Notes: generated from the letters alone by a model not told the origin. DNA of 64,000 bases from Prosopocoilus inquinatus (GCA_036172665.1 CM069871.1:61254713-61318712), one strand, 5' to 3'; positions 21,301 to 34,289 are shown, counted from the first letter of the stretch. Made by a program: numbers and translations.

Positions 21301-24300
21301 TTCGAATAGTTTGAATCTGGATTCCATAGTTGGTAAAATAAAACACTTCAGATTTGAATTATTGATTGACAGTTCGCCTGTAAATAATTCAATTCAAACG
21401 ACGTTTAAAAATAATTTTATTCGAAAGGGAAAGAGGATTATCGATCGGGACTGAATTTTTAAGGAGAGTGGGGATTAATCCGTTTCCAAAAGAACGTCCG
21501 TCTTTGAATCGAAACGCGTTTGGACCACGTTTTTGTAAGCGAAAGAAAACACCTATTAAACTTCAATACATTTTCTTATTTTTCGTAATCACGTTCCTAT
21601 GGCAAAGTTATTTATTTATTCGACTTATTTTCGATCTGTCAAATCAATTTTCATTTCTTGATTATTCCATTACTCGAAGTATATTTGCGACTATTGTACT
21701 TATATTTATTTTATTCATTTCCTTCCCATCTTACTAAGTTACTTTATAAGAAGCATAGTTAGAAATAATTTTTAATTAATATGGTTGTTAATTTGTGGCA
21801 AATTCTTGAGTTGAAAAATAATCGAATCGCTTTATTAGCAAAATTAGTTAAGTGGGGACTAATTCCTGACGTAGGATTATATTTTTGTTCAAATTGTGGT
21901 GCACCATTGAAACTTGGAAATGACAGAGACATAAGAAGCTCTAAAACAGACATTTGGTAATAATTATATGATTTTTTAGACCTGATGTGACATACGAATT
22001 TGAAATTGCATAGAACGAATCTACGACGCACACAGATTCATAATACACATGCAATTTGCGTCAACTTTTTCTTAATTTTTGAGCAAGCTGGATGTCCATA
22101 GCTCTCAACTATTTTTGCAGGTTGCCCATTATGATTGGGTTGGATATTGGCAGGGTTGCTTTCGTTTTCTGTGTATAGAGTATTAACATATTGTAAATTT
22201 TAGGATTGGGTTGGATAGTGGCAGGGGCTTTCCTTTTCTGTGTATATAATATTAAAATAGATCGTGAATGCTTTATGTTTTGCTTCTTAAAATAATCGTA
22301 TCAAAGGATGGTAGCCATATAGAATATTTTGAAATAAAACTTTCGATACAAATTTAAGATTAATTCATGGTTAATTCACTTTTAAACAGGCATTTCAATA
22401 TTTCCTAGACGATATTCATGAGACAATCAGCATGATCAGCCAGAAACTCTTCACCGATAAACTTATTAATGCCCAATTTCTTCACCTCCTGACAAATTTA
22501 TCTGCCAGGTATTATGCTTGGAAACCATTGTATCGGTAATAGTTTCCCAGGATATTACCTGGCAGATAAATTTATCCATAGGTGAAGAAATCGGGCATAG
22601 GACATTTTAATTTTTAAAAATTTCTTAATTTCTCACAACTTCATGGTAATATCTGTCACATTAGGCAGTCATCAGACAGATTGAGAATAAAAAGTAACTA
22701 CGAATGTTACCATAGGCCCGATCTTACCACCTCCTGATAAATTTAACCTTCGGTCCTTACAAACCTTTGTGCCGATAATGGTTTCCTAGGATATTAACCG
22801 AAGGTTAAATTTAACAGAAGGTGGTAATATTGGCCCTTTGTTGCCTAGTTTTACAAAGCTTTGATATAATTATTTTAAAATGCAACACAGGGATATGTTG
22901 CAGAATAAAATAAAAACACTGTTAAACACTAAATATATAACAAGTGCTTACATAAACTTTTTGATGGCATTCCAGTAGTTATAGTAAACATTTCTCAGAA
23001 AATTGTTTTCTAAACTTTAACTTGACACTAAAAATTAGAAAAGCATTCAACGTTTCATTATTGATTGATAGCTTTGTCAGGAGTGAAAAAAGTTTCTAAT
23101 TTTTATAGTGTCCGGTTAAAATTTAAAAAGTTGTTTTCTTACAATTTTCTTCGGACAAAAGTCGATCAATTAAAAATTCTCTTTTTACTCCAAATTCAAT
23201 TACCAAATAGCTTTTTCGAATAGTTGACTCCGAAAGAATTGACCTACCGGATTCTTTTCTGGAAACTGTTTAAAAATTGTAGTTTCCAGTTTTCTGCTAG
23301 GTATATTTGCTGCCGCAAATACTTTACCCAAGTCTGCATTAAACTGATCTTTTCCAGAAACTGGCTAAGTGAGGAATTTATGAACTGATAGTTGCATATT
23401 TGTCCGTTTCTTTGGCATTTTTGTTATCTGTTTAGAATCATTTAAACAATTAAATAATATAGATACATTTTAGAAATTTGACACGAATTCCCCTATGAAA
23501 TTCCCTGTATTATACGTTCGTTTGCGTACGTTCCTTAACCTAAGAAACTTGATTTATAATGCAAGCAAACGTCGCGTCGCGTCGGTCAATCGATGTCAAA
23601 CCCACGTTAATAACCGCACCTGTGAAATTCAACCGAAAATGTTTTTCCTAAAATACACGTGTTGAATTTTGTGTAAAAATCAAAAAGTGCCACTTACTTA
23701 AGGCCAGTTGCACCGAGTAGTTAAGCCGACCTTAAATTTAAATATTGCTTATAAGTGAGCTGCTGGAAAATTTTCTGGAATCTAGTAGGTCTAGAATTGT
23801 TAGCGTTCATCAACTGTCGTATTTGGACAATTTGACGTTTTTCGCCTGTAATTCTATTGACAGTTCCTATCCAAGGGAACTAGTTTTGTTTGTATAGCAT
23901 TTGAGAAAAAGTAATTTTGTGTAAACATGGAAATCTCGCGTAAAAATTTTCGTGTCATGATTTTTTACGATTTCAAATGTGGTCTAACGCCGAAACAAAG
24001 CCTCGATCGGCTTCATTTGGCTTTTGGAGATGAAGCACCATCAAAGAGCAGTGTTTATAATTGGTTTGCCGAATTCCAGCGTGGACGTACCTCTCTCAGT
24101 GACGAATTTCGTGAAGGTCGTCCATCAACATCTGTTGTTGCCACCAATGTAGATGTTGTACGTGAAATGCTTGAGCGAGATCGACACGTGACAAACCGTG
24201 AGATTCAAGCATCCTTACGCATTGACATGAAAGCAATACATCAGATTTTGCATCATCATTTGAACGTACGAAAGCTTTGCAGTCGTTGGATCCCACACAA

Positions 24301-27300
24301 TTTAACAGAAGTGCAAAAGCAGGGTCGTGTCAAATGGTGCGAAGAAATGCTCAAGAAATTCAATGGAGGTCGGTCAAATTTAGTTTATAACATCGTTACT
24401 GGTGACGAAAAGTGGATCTATTCATACAAGCCAGAAAGTAAACAACAATCTACCGTTTGGGTATTTCATAATGAACCAAAACCAACAAAAGTTGTCCGTT
24501 CCCGCAGTGCTGCGAAGCAAATGATTGCTTGTTTTTTTGGTTTAACTGGACATGTAGCAACCGTGGCTTTAGAGGATCGAAAAACTGTGAATGCTGATTG
24601 GTATACTATAATTAGTTAGCCGGAAGTCATCGATCAAATAAGAAGAAACAATCGAAATCGACGATGGAGAATAACATCATGACAACGCCAGCTCTCACTC
24701 AGCCCGTCAAACAGTTGATTTTTTGTCAAACAAAAATGTTGAATTAATGACTCATTGTCCATATTCACCTGATTTATTTTATCACCTAATGATTTCTTTT
24801 TGTTCGCAAATATCAAAAGATACCGTTTACCAAATTTCATATGCGTTTCTTCATACCGTTTCCAGAAACTTTTCCAGCAGTCCACGTAATGTGATATTTG
24901 AAGTTACATTACATGAATGGAACTCACGTTCTAAAAGGCATTTAATCTTAAACGTTTTGGTACGACTGGACATTATTGTTTAATTTATTGCTTTACTGGT
25001 GTAGACGAGGGGTTCCCAACGGGGTCGAATCGATCCCTTGGTGTCAATGAAGACTAGATCCCTTGGTGTCAATGAAGACTAGAAAGAGGTCGATGAACCC
25101 AGAGGGCTGGGCTGGAGGTCGATGAACCTCTAAGGGTCTCTTACGGGGTCGGATTTAGTTATAAATTCTTATCTAGTACAAGCCTATCTGAATAGTTCAT
25201 TAAAAGAAAAGTAGAAAATTTGCGAATAATTGTACGTGAAATAAATATTTTATAGTCAACTCGACTAAAAGAAGAACAAGAAGAAGAATAAATAGAAGAT
25301 CTATTGATTGTTAAAATAAAAATGAAATACAGTCAAAACGAACGAAAAGAAAAAAAAGTCGATCGTCGATGTGGCGAGGAAGAAAATAAAATATTGAACC
25401 AAAACCAACGATAGGTCAAATCGATGTTAAAAAAATTACGAACGCAATAAAAAATTTAGTCTGCGAAATATTAGGTAAAGAAAACAGACCAACAGTTAAA
25501 GTAATAAAAAATAAAGAAATAAAATACTGTTAAATCGTATAACAGAGAAAGAAAAGGAAGGAAGGAATTAAAATGTAAAATAAAATGAACTCCCATCTAA
25601 TTAAAAGTAAAATAAAATCAACTCCAATCTAGTAAAAGAAAATACAATAAAACAAAAGACGATCGACTGATAAATAAAATTTAAACAGGAGAGAAAACGA
25701 GAACAAAATATGATAAATCAACGAATCAAATGAAAACGAAGCAAAGGGAGAAAAGAAAACAATGGTTGGTCAATTGATTAAATTAAAAAATTGAATTAAA
25801 TCAAATGGAATCCATCGATTGCAAATTAAGAATTAATTTAATTAGTTAATAATAAAAAAATAAATAAAGTGAAATCGAATAACAGAGAAAGAAAACAAAA
25901 TCGGCGATCAATCGACGGAATTAAAGTATCAAATAAAATAAACTCCAATTTAGTTAAAGAAAATTTAAACAAAACAAAAGGCGATCGACTACTAGTTAAA
26001 AAAAAAGTCGGGGATGAAAGGAGATACACTTGCTTTTATTTTTTTTTTTGTTAAAAGCGACTGGATTCAACTTTTAATCGTTTTTATACCAATTTTATAA
26101 AATAAATAAGGCCCGATCTTACCACCTCCTGATAAATTTTACCACCTCCTGATAAATTTTACCGTCGGTTAATATCCTTGGAAACCATTGCGCCGACAAT
26201 AGTTTCCTAGGATATTAACCGACGGTTAAATTTGTCAGGAGGTAGTAAGATCGGGCCTAAGTTATCAAGAGAAACAAGTCGCCCAGAGAAACAAAAAAGT
26301 AACAATAGCGAAACGTTGAGTGTTTTCCCTTCATATTTTTTCCGTTTCATGTTTAAAAAAACTTTTTACTAACAATTTTCATCGGATAAAAATCAACTTC
26401 AATTAAAAAATTATTATTGAATAAAAAGATGGTAGTGCTTAGATTAGATCTTTCAAAATTTGTAGAAATTTCTCGAATGTTACGTGATCGTCACTTGTTT
26501 ATGAATTAATGTTTTGAAGTTTGAAATTCGTTCCCAAACATTTCCGTCCCTTTCTGAATCTTTCTTTGCGATCGTCATTTGTTTCCGCCTTCAAATATTT
26601 TTGCCTCTTTTTGATTTTTTTTGTGCCGACATTGTTATAAGAAGACGTTTTGAATTAATAATTTGTTTCTTTTTTCTTTTACCTTCTGAAATTTTTTTGT
26701 GCATAAGTATGATAGAAATTTGCTTTTGTTTCTTGATTATTGTGAAGTTCGAATTATTATTAATCTTGAATGTTCCTTATTATTATTTTTTTTAATTTTA
26801 AATCTTCAATTTGAGTTCTTCTCGGCTAATGTATGATCGTCATTTGTTTGTCTTACTTTAGTCAGGAAATCTTCAATTGTAGTTGGTTTCTGGATTGTCA
26901 AAAAACGTTTTTCATTTCTTTCATTGCTTCAAATTTTTCAGAAATCAAATAATTATAATTTCTTTGCAAAATTTTAATTTTTCCGCTTCGATCGTGTTTC
27001 TGGGTCTTTGAAAATGTTCTTGTTTTTTTTTCTGGTTGTTTACCCGTTTTCTATCTTATTCTCGCAAAATGTTCCTAAGAAGTTTAATAAGTATTTGCAC
27101 CTTTTCTCTCTTTTTCCCTTTTGTTTGAAATTATCCCCAAATTTAACGCCTTTTTTCCTAAGTTAGTGACCACTGACCCACACCCCCTATACACCACATT
27201 TCACGTGACAAGCACAAAATAGAGTGCAGTCTAGACCGTCGGAATTCTTTTGATATTTCGCCGACAAAGAAAGCCGAGAGTACGGAAATAAAATACCAAT

Positions 27301-30300
27301 AAAACTCGAAAATAAACATACTGACATTCCCAGACGGCGGAAGTCTTCTTTTGATCGCAGATGTTATCGAAGATTGCATTATATTGCGCTATATCGCTGG
27401 ATATTTATTAATAGTCTGCCGCAACAGAAATACATTAAAGCGTTTGCTTGATCTTAAGCCGCCAAACATGCCGTCTTTGCACACTGTACAAACATTGCAG
27501 ATGGTTGCATACTAAAAGAAATACGACGTACATAATATACAGATTCAACTTTAAAGTGATAAGTTATTTGAAGAACTCTTTAAAGAAGCACACTAGAAAT
27601 AATTTGCACCAAAATAAACCACTTTTTCTGGAAAATTGGACACTAGACCAGCCCACTTAATTACCAGGATCACTGATGCTGAATGTTTTTCAATATGCTT
27701 TTAAAAACTACTGAAAAAATTTATAATTTTTTTAGGTGTGATGAGAAGTAACGTCTTTCAATCCCAACCAAACCTGGAACTGATCGATGTAAGTGACAAT
27801 CTGATATCAAACATCGAAGGCGGTTCGTTCGTTGGCTTGGAAAAGCTGAAAATCCTCCGCCTGAAACACAACAGGCTGACGAAATTCAACAGCGACGTAT
27901 TCCAAGGGGCGGAAAACGTCCAGCAACTGGACCTGGCGGAGAACTTCATTTCCGAGTTTCCTTCCGTCGCTCTCAAAGCCATCGCCGACCTGAGATTCTT
28001 AAATTTATCATCTAATTTAATACAGGTAGGTACTTCTTCGTCCGTCTGGGAAACTCAGCCACTCAAGTGTTTTGCTTTGCTTGCAGAGTCTAGATAATAA
28101 CGACCTGGCGTCTTTGGTCAATCTCTACCACTTGGATTTGAGCAGGAACAACATCGCGAACATTGTCCCGGGAACTTTCCTCGGCTTGAAGCAGCTGAGG
28201 AAACTCGACATCAGCGTAAATTCTTTAAGAACGGTAAATTCTTCATTCAATTCAAATGTGCCTTGTACTTCCATTGTTGTTTGTTCAGATTGAGGATGAC
28301 GCCTTCGAAGGTTTGGACAACTTGGAATTCCTGGGTTTAAAAGACAACAACATTCTACTGATCCCAGCTTCGGCTCTTGGTCGCCTTCCACGCTTGACTT
28401 ACCTGCAACTCGATTACAATCGCGTCGCAGCTCTGTCCGGGGACATCCTTCGATCAATCGCCGAACGCGTCACGACTCTGATACTAGCCAAGAACGTCGT
28501 CCGGGAATTACCGGCGGCGACATTCCAATACTTCCAGCAGCTTCAGCACTTGGATTTAACCCGGAACTTGCTGACCACTTTAAATACAGACACCTTCACC
28601 GGTTTAGAGACGACGTTGGTGAGCCTGAGGGTTTCCCAAAATCGCATCGCGAACTTGGCCGGGCCCCCTCTCACCTTAATGGAGCTCAAGCTGCTGGATT
28701 TAAGCGACAACCACTTGACGGAAATTTCGAGGAACGCCTTCACGTTATTGCCCGCCTTGGAACACCTAAACATGAGCAGGAATTCGCATCTGTCCGCGAT
28801 CCCGGTGATGTTGCTCCACAAGCTGACGCAGTTGAAAATCCTGGATTTAAGCAGCACGAATTTAAAGACGCTGTCTTCGGATTTGCTGAGCAAATCCGCC
28901 AGTTTGGAAGAGGTTTACTTGAACAACAACGGCATCACCGAGGTACCAGACGCAGCCTTTTCAAACATGAGGAATTTAACGACGATAGATTTGTCCTACA
29001 ACAACATAAGCAACATTAGGAGCGGGGCGTTCGTTAATGTCATGAACATTAAGAAGTTGGTGTTGAGGGGGAACCAATTGAATTCCTTCAAAGGGGAATT
29101 CTTCAATACGGGCACGGGTTTAGAAGTTTTGGATATTTCCGACAATCAATTGAGTTACTTGTTTCCGTCTTCCTTCAAGATCCACCCCAGGCTGCGCGAG
29201 CTGCGCGCCGCCAAAAACAAGTTCAACTTCTTCCCGGCCGAGCTAATCTCCGAGCTGCAATTCCTCGAGTACATCGACCTATCCGGAAACGGGCTTAAGG
29301 CCGTGGAAGAATTGGATTTCGCCCGTTTGCCTCGCCTGCGCTCTTTAATCCTGGCCGGAAACCAAATCGATTCGATCAGCGAAATGGCCTTCCACAATTC
29401 CACCCAATTGCAAATCATCGACCTCAGTTACAACAAATTGGACAGGCTCGGCGAAAGGACTTTCGAGGGCCTGGTCCGCTTGGATCTGTTGAATCTAGAG
29501 GGCAACTTGCTGGCGGATTTGCCCGAAACAATTTTCGAGCGTGCGCGACTGCACATGTTGGAGAACATTAATCTGGCGAGGAATTTATTCGAGATCGCCC
29601 CCCTCAAGTCTCTACAACGCCAGTTCTTCTTCGTCTCATCCGTTGACTTGTCGAACAACAAAATCAGAGACATCCCCGCAGACGACAGCATCATGGTGAA
29701 CATAAAGAATCTCGATTTGAGCTTCAACCCCCTCTCAGAGGAGGCGATCGTTAATGTTTTGGGCGAACCAAAAACCGTCCGGGAGTTAAACCTAGCCGGA
29801 ACCGGGATAAAAGCAGTGACCCAATTGGAAACCCCGTTCCTGCATCACCTGAACCTCTCGTTTAATAACATCAGCGAGTTGTCGGAGAAGGCCTTCGAGC
29901 GAGCGACTTTGCTGGAAGCCCTCGACATCTCCAACAATAACCTGCAGGATTTATCGAGGTTTTCGAAGATTTGGAAGATGATGAAGAACATTCAAAGCCT
30001 CAACCTGTCCTCAAATGCCATAACTGCGATCTCCCACAACGACCTTGACGGTTTGGAATCCCTGCGCAGCCTCAGCATACACGATCTAAACGAGTGCACG
30101 CGCATAGAGAAGACTGCTTTCAAATCGGTGAGGAATCTGCTGTACCTGGACGCTTATAATTACCCCCGATTGGGGTATCTGGACGTTCAAGGGCTTTTGC
30201 AGAATTTGCCTGCGCTGGAGAGGGTCAACATTGAAACTAAGGATGCCGCAATCGGTAGCGACCAGTTGCAATCGGTTTTGCACTCGCGCTTACAAGAACT

Positions 30301-31228
30301 GGGGGTAAGAGGATCGCGTTTAAGAAGCATCTCCTCTGGATCCCTATCGGGTCTTAAGGGTAACGACATGGTAATTCGGATTCGGAATACCTCGATGAGT
30401 TCTCTGCCTCCGGCCATATTTTTCCCTGTGCCTAGATCTTCCCGAATCATGCTTGACGTAACCGGAAGTCAGCTCTCGACGTTGAGTCCGCAATTACTCA
30501 TTACGCTGGATGACAGAAGGGGCGACCTGCAGATTACCGGCTTGGAAACGAACCCGATTATCTGTGACTGCGGCGCTAGGGCTTTGAGGCGGTGGCTTCC
30601 GGCGCACATGATGGATATTCACTGCGCCGGCCCTGCTCATTTGACGGGAAAGTTACTGACGGATATTGGGGATGATGAGTTGACTTGCGACGCGTGGAAA
30701 ATTTCGACGGTCTCGACGACTTCATTAGGCGAGACGAAAGCGACGAAGCTGTCGCCGAAAACCACCGAGCCCGACATAATTTGGTCGCTGGCGCCGACCG
30801 AGAAAAACAAACAAAAGAACGCCAATAAAATGCCGGGGACGTCCCAATCCACCATCAACAACGATGATACGCTGATAATAGGGATCGTCGGGGGTGTTGT
30901 CGCCTTCATCGCGATTCTGGTCATCATTATATGCATCATTAGGTTGAGAATGAGCCAGACTCAAACCCATCCTAACGGAGCGTCCGTTATGGGGCCCGCT
31001 ATGTTCGGTGCAAGTAGCAGCTGCGCTTGCAGTGTCAAGGGGGCTCCGCCTCTATACGCCGTGCCACCAAGTTACACTGCGGGGTACGCGGCGACGTTGC
31101 CCCATAAACTTCAATTGGCCGGTTCACCCGTGAGGCCGGCCTATTCGACGATGGGCAGGGTGCCTTACCAAAACAGTACGCAACCTTATCTGATAGCGTA
31201 CCCGACGGACGAGAAAATATACCGGTAG
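18386..31228 (+). CDS. Leucine-rich-repeat single-pass membrane protein (artichoke/chaoptin type)
   Basis: Coding exons: 18386-18664, 18727-18990, 19059-19158, 27736-28025, 28087-28233 and 28289-31228. All splice sites are GT-AG and all phases agree, giving 1339 aa. Residues 1 to about 22 are a signal peptide (MRWWISLSNLLCLIISAAQS). A cysteine-rich N cap follows (PCSEI, FPCRCSLG, VNCDR). Several dozen LRRs then run to about residue 1110, with units such as LKLLDLSDNHLTEISRNAF. An LRR C-terminal cap with CDCGARALRRW lies at about 1119-1159, then a Thr/Ser-rich stalk. A transmembrane helix at about 1222-1246 (IIGIVGGVVAFIAILVIII) is followed by a tail of about 93 residues rich in Pro and Tyr. 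It is likely a cell-surface adhesion or matrix receptor. Drosophila chaoptin is GPI-anchored, whereas this protein has a real transmembrane segment, so I do not assign a symbol. Intron 3 (19159-27735) is repeat-filled. Confidence 0.92.
20044..20395 (+). pseudogene. Relic of a transposon-derived helix-turn-helix protein (DUF4817-like)
   Basis: Located inside LRR intron 3. One frame gives LMVYRRACGNAE, then FSNRILPNRHTFQF and LAQDLGRPRT. After a frameshift the text continues GVSHLTVWKIFRVQ and YVQLQFSFAVFKDYG. This matches the layout of the insect transposable-element helix-turn-helix domain (GNA..., RFPNRR..TF, GRPRT, GVS..TVW.I). At least one stop and two frame changes interrupt it. No flanking element ends were found. 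Confidence 0.55.
22133..22255 (+). repeat. Two-copy tandem repeat, about 70 bp
   Basis: The block gattgggttggatattggcag with the following ttttctgtgtat recurs about 69 bp downstream as gattgggttggatagtggcag. It is intronic and noncoding. Confidence 0.75.
22471..22596. repeat. Hairpin MITE family, copy 1
   Basis: Inverted ends gcccaatttcttcacctcc and the complement of aggtgaagaaatcgggc, with inner arms around tatctgccaggtaat. Most of its 126 bp folds on itself. Same family as 22715-22836 and 26110-26257. Confidence 0.7.
22715..22836. repeat. Hairpin MITE family, copy 2
   Basis: Ends ggcccgatcttaccacctcc and the complement of ggtggtaatattggccc, with inner arms ttaaccttcggt and its complement. 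122 bp, almost entirely self-complementary. Confidence 0.75.
23927..24985 (+). pseudogene. Mariner transposase relic (different subfamily from 16634-17698)
   Basis: The first 230 codons are open: MEISRKNFRVMIFYDFK, GRTSLSDEFREGRPS, SRWIPHNLT and the first catalytic region VTGDEKWI. A TAG at 24617-24619 ends the frame. Further on, HHDNA (second catalytic Asp), YSPDL and NDFFLF (third Asp) appear in shifted frames. It therefore carries one stop and at least two frameshifts. It lies in LRR intron 3 in the same orientation as the host gene. No clear inverted ends were found, although an imperfect inverted pair (ctgctggaaaa) lies at 23760 and 24880. Confidence 0.88.
25034..25085 (+). repeat. 26-bp tandem duplication
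   Basis: The unit gatcccttggtgtcaatgaa plus gactag occurs twice in direct succession. The surroundings (ggggttcccaacggggtcg at about 25012) resemble the end of a non-autonomous hAT, but I found no matching partner end. Confidence 0.7.
25250..26060. repeat. A-rich degenerate array in LRR intron 3
   Basis: The + strand is purine-rich with irregular copies of aaacaaaagacgatcgac (about 25650), caaaatcggcgatcaatcga (about 25900) and aaacaaaaggcgatcgacta (about 25972). Same type as 13140-14240. Open frames here are compositional. Confidence 0.6.
26110..26257. repeat. Hairpin MITE family, copy 3, with TAA target duplication
   Basis: Ends GGCCCGATCTTACC and GGTAGTAAGATCGGGCC are inverted, flanked by TAA on both sides (26107-26109 and 26258-26260). 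This suggests a PIF/Harbinger-type MITE. The left arm contains a duplicated block, accacctcctgataaatttt, twice in tandem (about 26121-26160). Confidence 0.75.
26420..27150. repeat. T-rich counterpart of the A-rich array
   Basis: Repeated variants of gatcgtcatttgttt at about 26489, 26571 and 26836 are the reverse complement of the A-rich array motif. The array thus appears in both orientations around the MITE at 26110. Confidence 0.5.
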
Positions 31229-31395
31229 CTCTTTGTGGTAGTGTGTGATTTACGATAATTTTACAAATACAAATTAGTGCGTAAGTTTTAAAGCGTCGTA
31301 ATTTATATTAAAGTGGTTGAATTAATGAGATATATACGTGTATATTATAGCTTCTGTGTAATAGATGACTTTATTACGTTCTGTAGTACAGAATT

Positions 31396-31401
31396 AATAA
31401 A
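31396..31401 (+). terminator. Poly(A) signal of the LRR gene
   Basis: AATAAA 168 bp after the LRR stop codon, in an AT-rich 3' UTR. It is the first canonical hexamer downstream. Confidence 0.6.
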
Positions 31402-33980
31402 TTTTATGTTTTTATTAATTGCAAAATCAAATGTCTTGGAGGCACGAAGCACATTAAGAAAAACTTCATCTCCGACAGCTCAGTGAAGAATGGGCATGGT
31501 CCAAATGATGTTAAAAAGGCTCCAGACTGAACAGTGACTATGCAGTGTATGTGTTTTCAATGTGCCACCTTAAGGTCGGCTGGTTAAATAATAAAAGAAT
31601 TATCATTTTGCAAGGGCTCGTCCAGTTCAAACCTATTTTAACTTACGACAAGAGTCAAAAGGATTTCAAACTTACACAAAAACTCAACAACTTTCTTGTC
31701 ACTCTTTTCTCCAAAATTTTGATCAACCATGAAATACCCAAAGAGCAATTCCCTTGTTTGAGCGTTTCTGGTTCGAGCTTAAAAATGGCCACGAATTTAC
31801 TTTCAGTCCTTCTTTAAGGATATGACAATTTTGGCCCTTGCCCGCCTTACAAAATTTTTTTAGTATTGAACGAGTTGACGGTTACGTAAATTTAGCTTCC
31901 TTCTCAGAAAATTTAGATATTCATATAAAACTACAAATTTGAAAATTAGAAAACTAAGAAAATTAAACAAATTTTCACAGTACATGAAATTATTGTCAGA
32001 ATAGAATTCATCAAATTAATGACAAAAGGGAAACAAAAAAAATGCAATTAAAGTGATAAATTAACAATACAGAAAAAATATTTTTTAGAAAAAAGAAAAT
32101 GAACCAATACAATCAGAATAATTTCTAACAAAACAATATTTCAGAATATCAGTTAAAATCAATAAAAATAATTTTGTATAATCTATTAATACAAAAATGA
32201 TTTCCTAAATTAAATACAAAATGATGAAATACAAATAAAGGATTTGAAATAAATAATTATGAATCATTTACTAAAACTCAAAATATTTAAAATAATTTTC
32301 TTGGAGAAGGAAAAACATGAGATCGTACACCATACAAAAAAAAAACAGAATAGAATGAAAGCCTTTGTTATAGACGATCATAAATTTCATGTAATTCACG
32401 TCAAATTTTTGACAAAACGTAAACTAAGTATTGCGATGAAAAAGGACTTGTATTAATAATAATAATAATAATAATAATGTTTATTGGTGATGGTCATTCA
32501 AGAGAATTTTCACACGTCACAGATTTAACAAATTAAAATATTAGTTTTCATATATAAGATTTGAAACTTTTAGAATTACATGAAATTTATGATCGTCTGT
32601 TGCAGGCTCTAGTCATTGAAACAAAAATCGCAAATAATTCTCAGAGCTTACCAAAAATTATGGAATTGGAATCAGAGGACTCCGATCGGCATGAACATAA
32701 AACACGCACGGTGTCGATATGTTATTGTGTGTTAATTATCTCCGTTTTTTCGAGGCTTATTTAAATGCTCAAAAAACCGAAGACTTCCGAATCTATCGAT
32801 GCACTCGTTTCGCATCGGATTCAGACACACGCGTGACTATTCCAATTCACGCCTAAAAATACCATTGCAAACAAGTAGATTCTTAACTGTTTCACATTTA
32901 TTTGTTTAAAATATGCTTTGAAAGTAAAAATTTTTGAGGCTAAGGAAATTTTGTAAAGTACGGTCTTAGGTTCTTTACTCTCGAATTCGCAATAGTTTAA
33001 CTCAGCCTAATTAGGAGATTAGAGATTTAACTGTTTGACGAAGTTACGATTATAAAAAAATATAACGGTTTCGACGTAGCGTGTCAAAATAAGTTAACTA
33101 AAACTCTCTCTGCGGGAACGGCACCAAATTTTGTTATAATAAACAAATTTTAATTAGAAGTAACCTCAATCAGATCTGATTTTAAATTATTATTTATTCG
33201 TCGTACATATTATCTGTTTTTTATTTATTTACCATCGAGTATGCCGTGAAAGTTTAGGGGAAAAGTGGTACTTATGCAAGTAACTAAACCTTGACAATGA
33301 AAGTAATTTTGATTTTGAGTTTAAAGTTACTGCGAATGAAGCAATGTTGCAATATTTTCTTTTCGTCACAAGGTGTATTTTTAGTTTTTCAAATTATATT
33401 TCCAAATTAGTCGTTGCAAGTCTTTTCTAAACATGTAATTTAAAAATTTGTCCGTAGCAGTACGTTTGCCAGAAGAACTCTTCAATTCGTCTCGTTTTTT
33501 CGTCAATATAATATCCCCTATACACTTCTGTGACAGCTATAATAAGTACTTCTAAATGAAAAGTACGCTTACGCTTACAAATTTGAAATATTATACTCAC
33601 TGCAAAAATTTCCTATAATCTTTCAAAAATTTCCATTTTTCCCAAATCTGGCTTGTCTGTTTGGTACCTTACAAATGCTTTTTGCATAGCAATTTTCATG
33701 TCGCGTCTTATAATTTTCACCTTTTTGACATAAAATAATTAATCATTTACTTAACAAACTGACTTGTAGAATTAACATAGATAAAAACGGATATTTCTTA
33801 AAATTGAGAGTTTGCCAACACCGGTTGATCTACCTGATTTGAAGTGTCACATTTTGGCATATGTTATAATGTCATGAAACTAATTTGTCTACTTTTACTT
33901 TAATAGTCAACCTAATAAAATAAAATCACGACCTACTTGATGGTAAATAAATAAAAAACAGATATTATTAATAAATTAAA
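31402..33980. other. Intergenic, no gene recognised; AAT microsatellite
   Basis: Very AT-rich sequence past the LRR gene. It includes an (AAT)n microsatellite at about 32454-32479. Short open frames (31545-31817, 32259-32456, 32561-32764) show no domain. Confidence 0.5.
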
Positions 33981-34289
33981 AGATTATCTAATTCACCCGA
34001 TTGCTCCGGTGCGTCTACAAGCGTTATTTACGTACAAGGCAACTGTCTAGGTAAGTCGAGGACGAAGGTAGTCGACTTCTACGCATACGGAATCCTGGCG
34101 AGTCATGAAGGGCTCGAACTCAAAAACCGGCACACAGAGGCGGTAAATAACAAGTTCTTCCAACTCAGTGTACTTAAAACGTCCCAGCTGGCCTTGCCAA
34201 CGATTCCACAAAAATACCTCGTCAAACGGAGTAGTAAAACAAACCTAGATTGGATGAGTGACCGGCGCTAGCTTTTTATAAATCACTAA

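Noticed and set aside
25838..26054. Open frames in both strands of the A-rich array
   Set aside because: Low-complexity, compositionally driven; no stop codons by chance.
28125..30970. Several - strand open frames opposite the LRR exon (e.g. 28457-28125, 28893-28543, 29418-29155)
   Set aside because: They are antisense shadows of a strongly coding exon; none has a domain or a separate splice structure.
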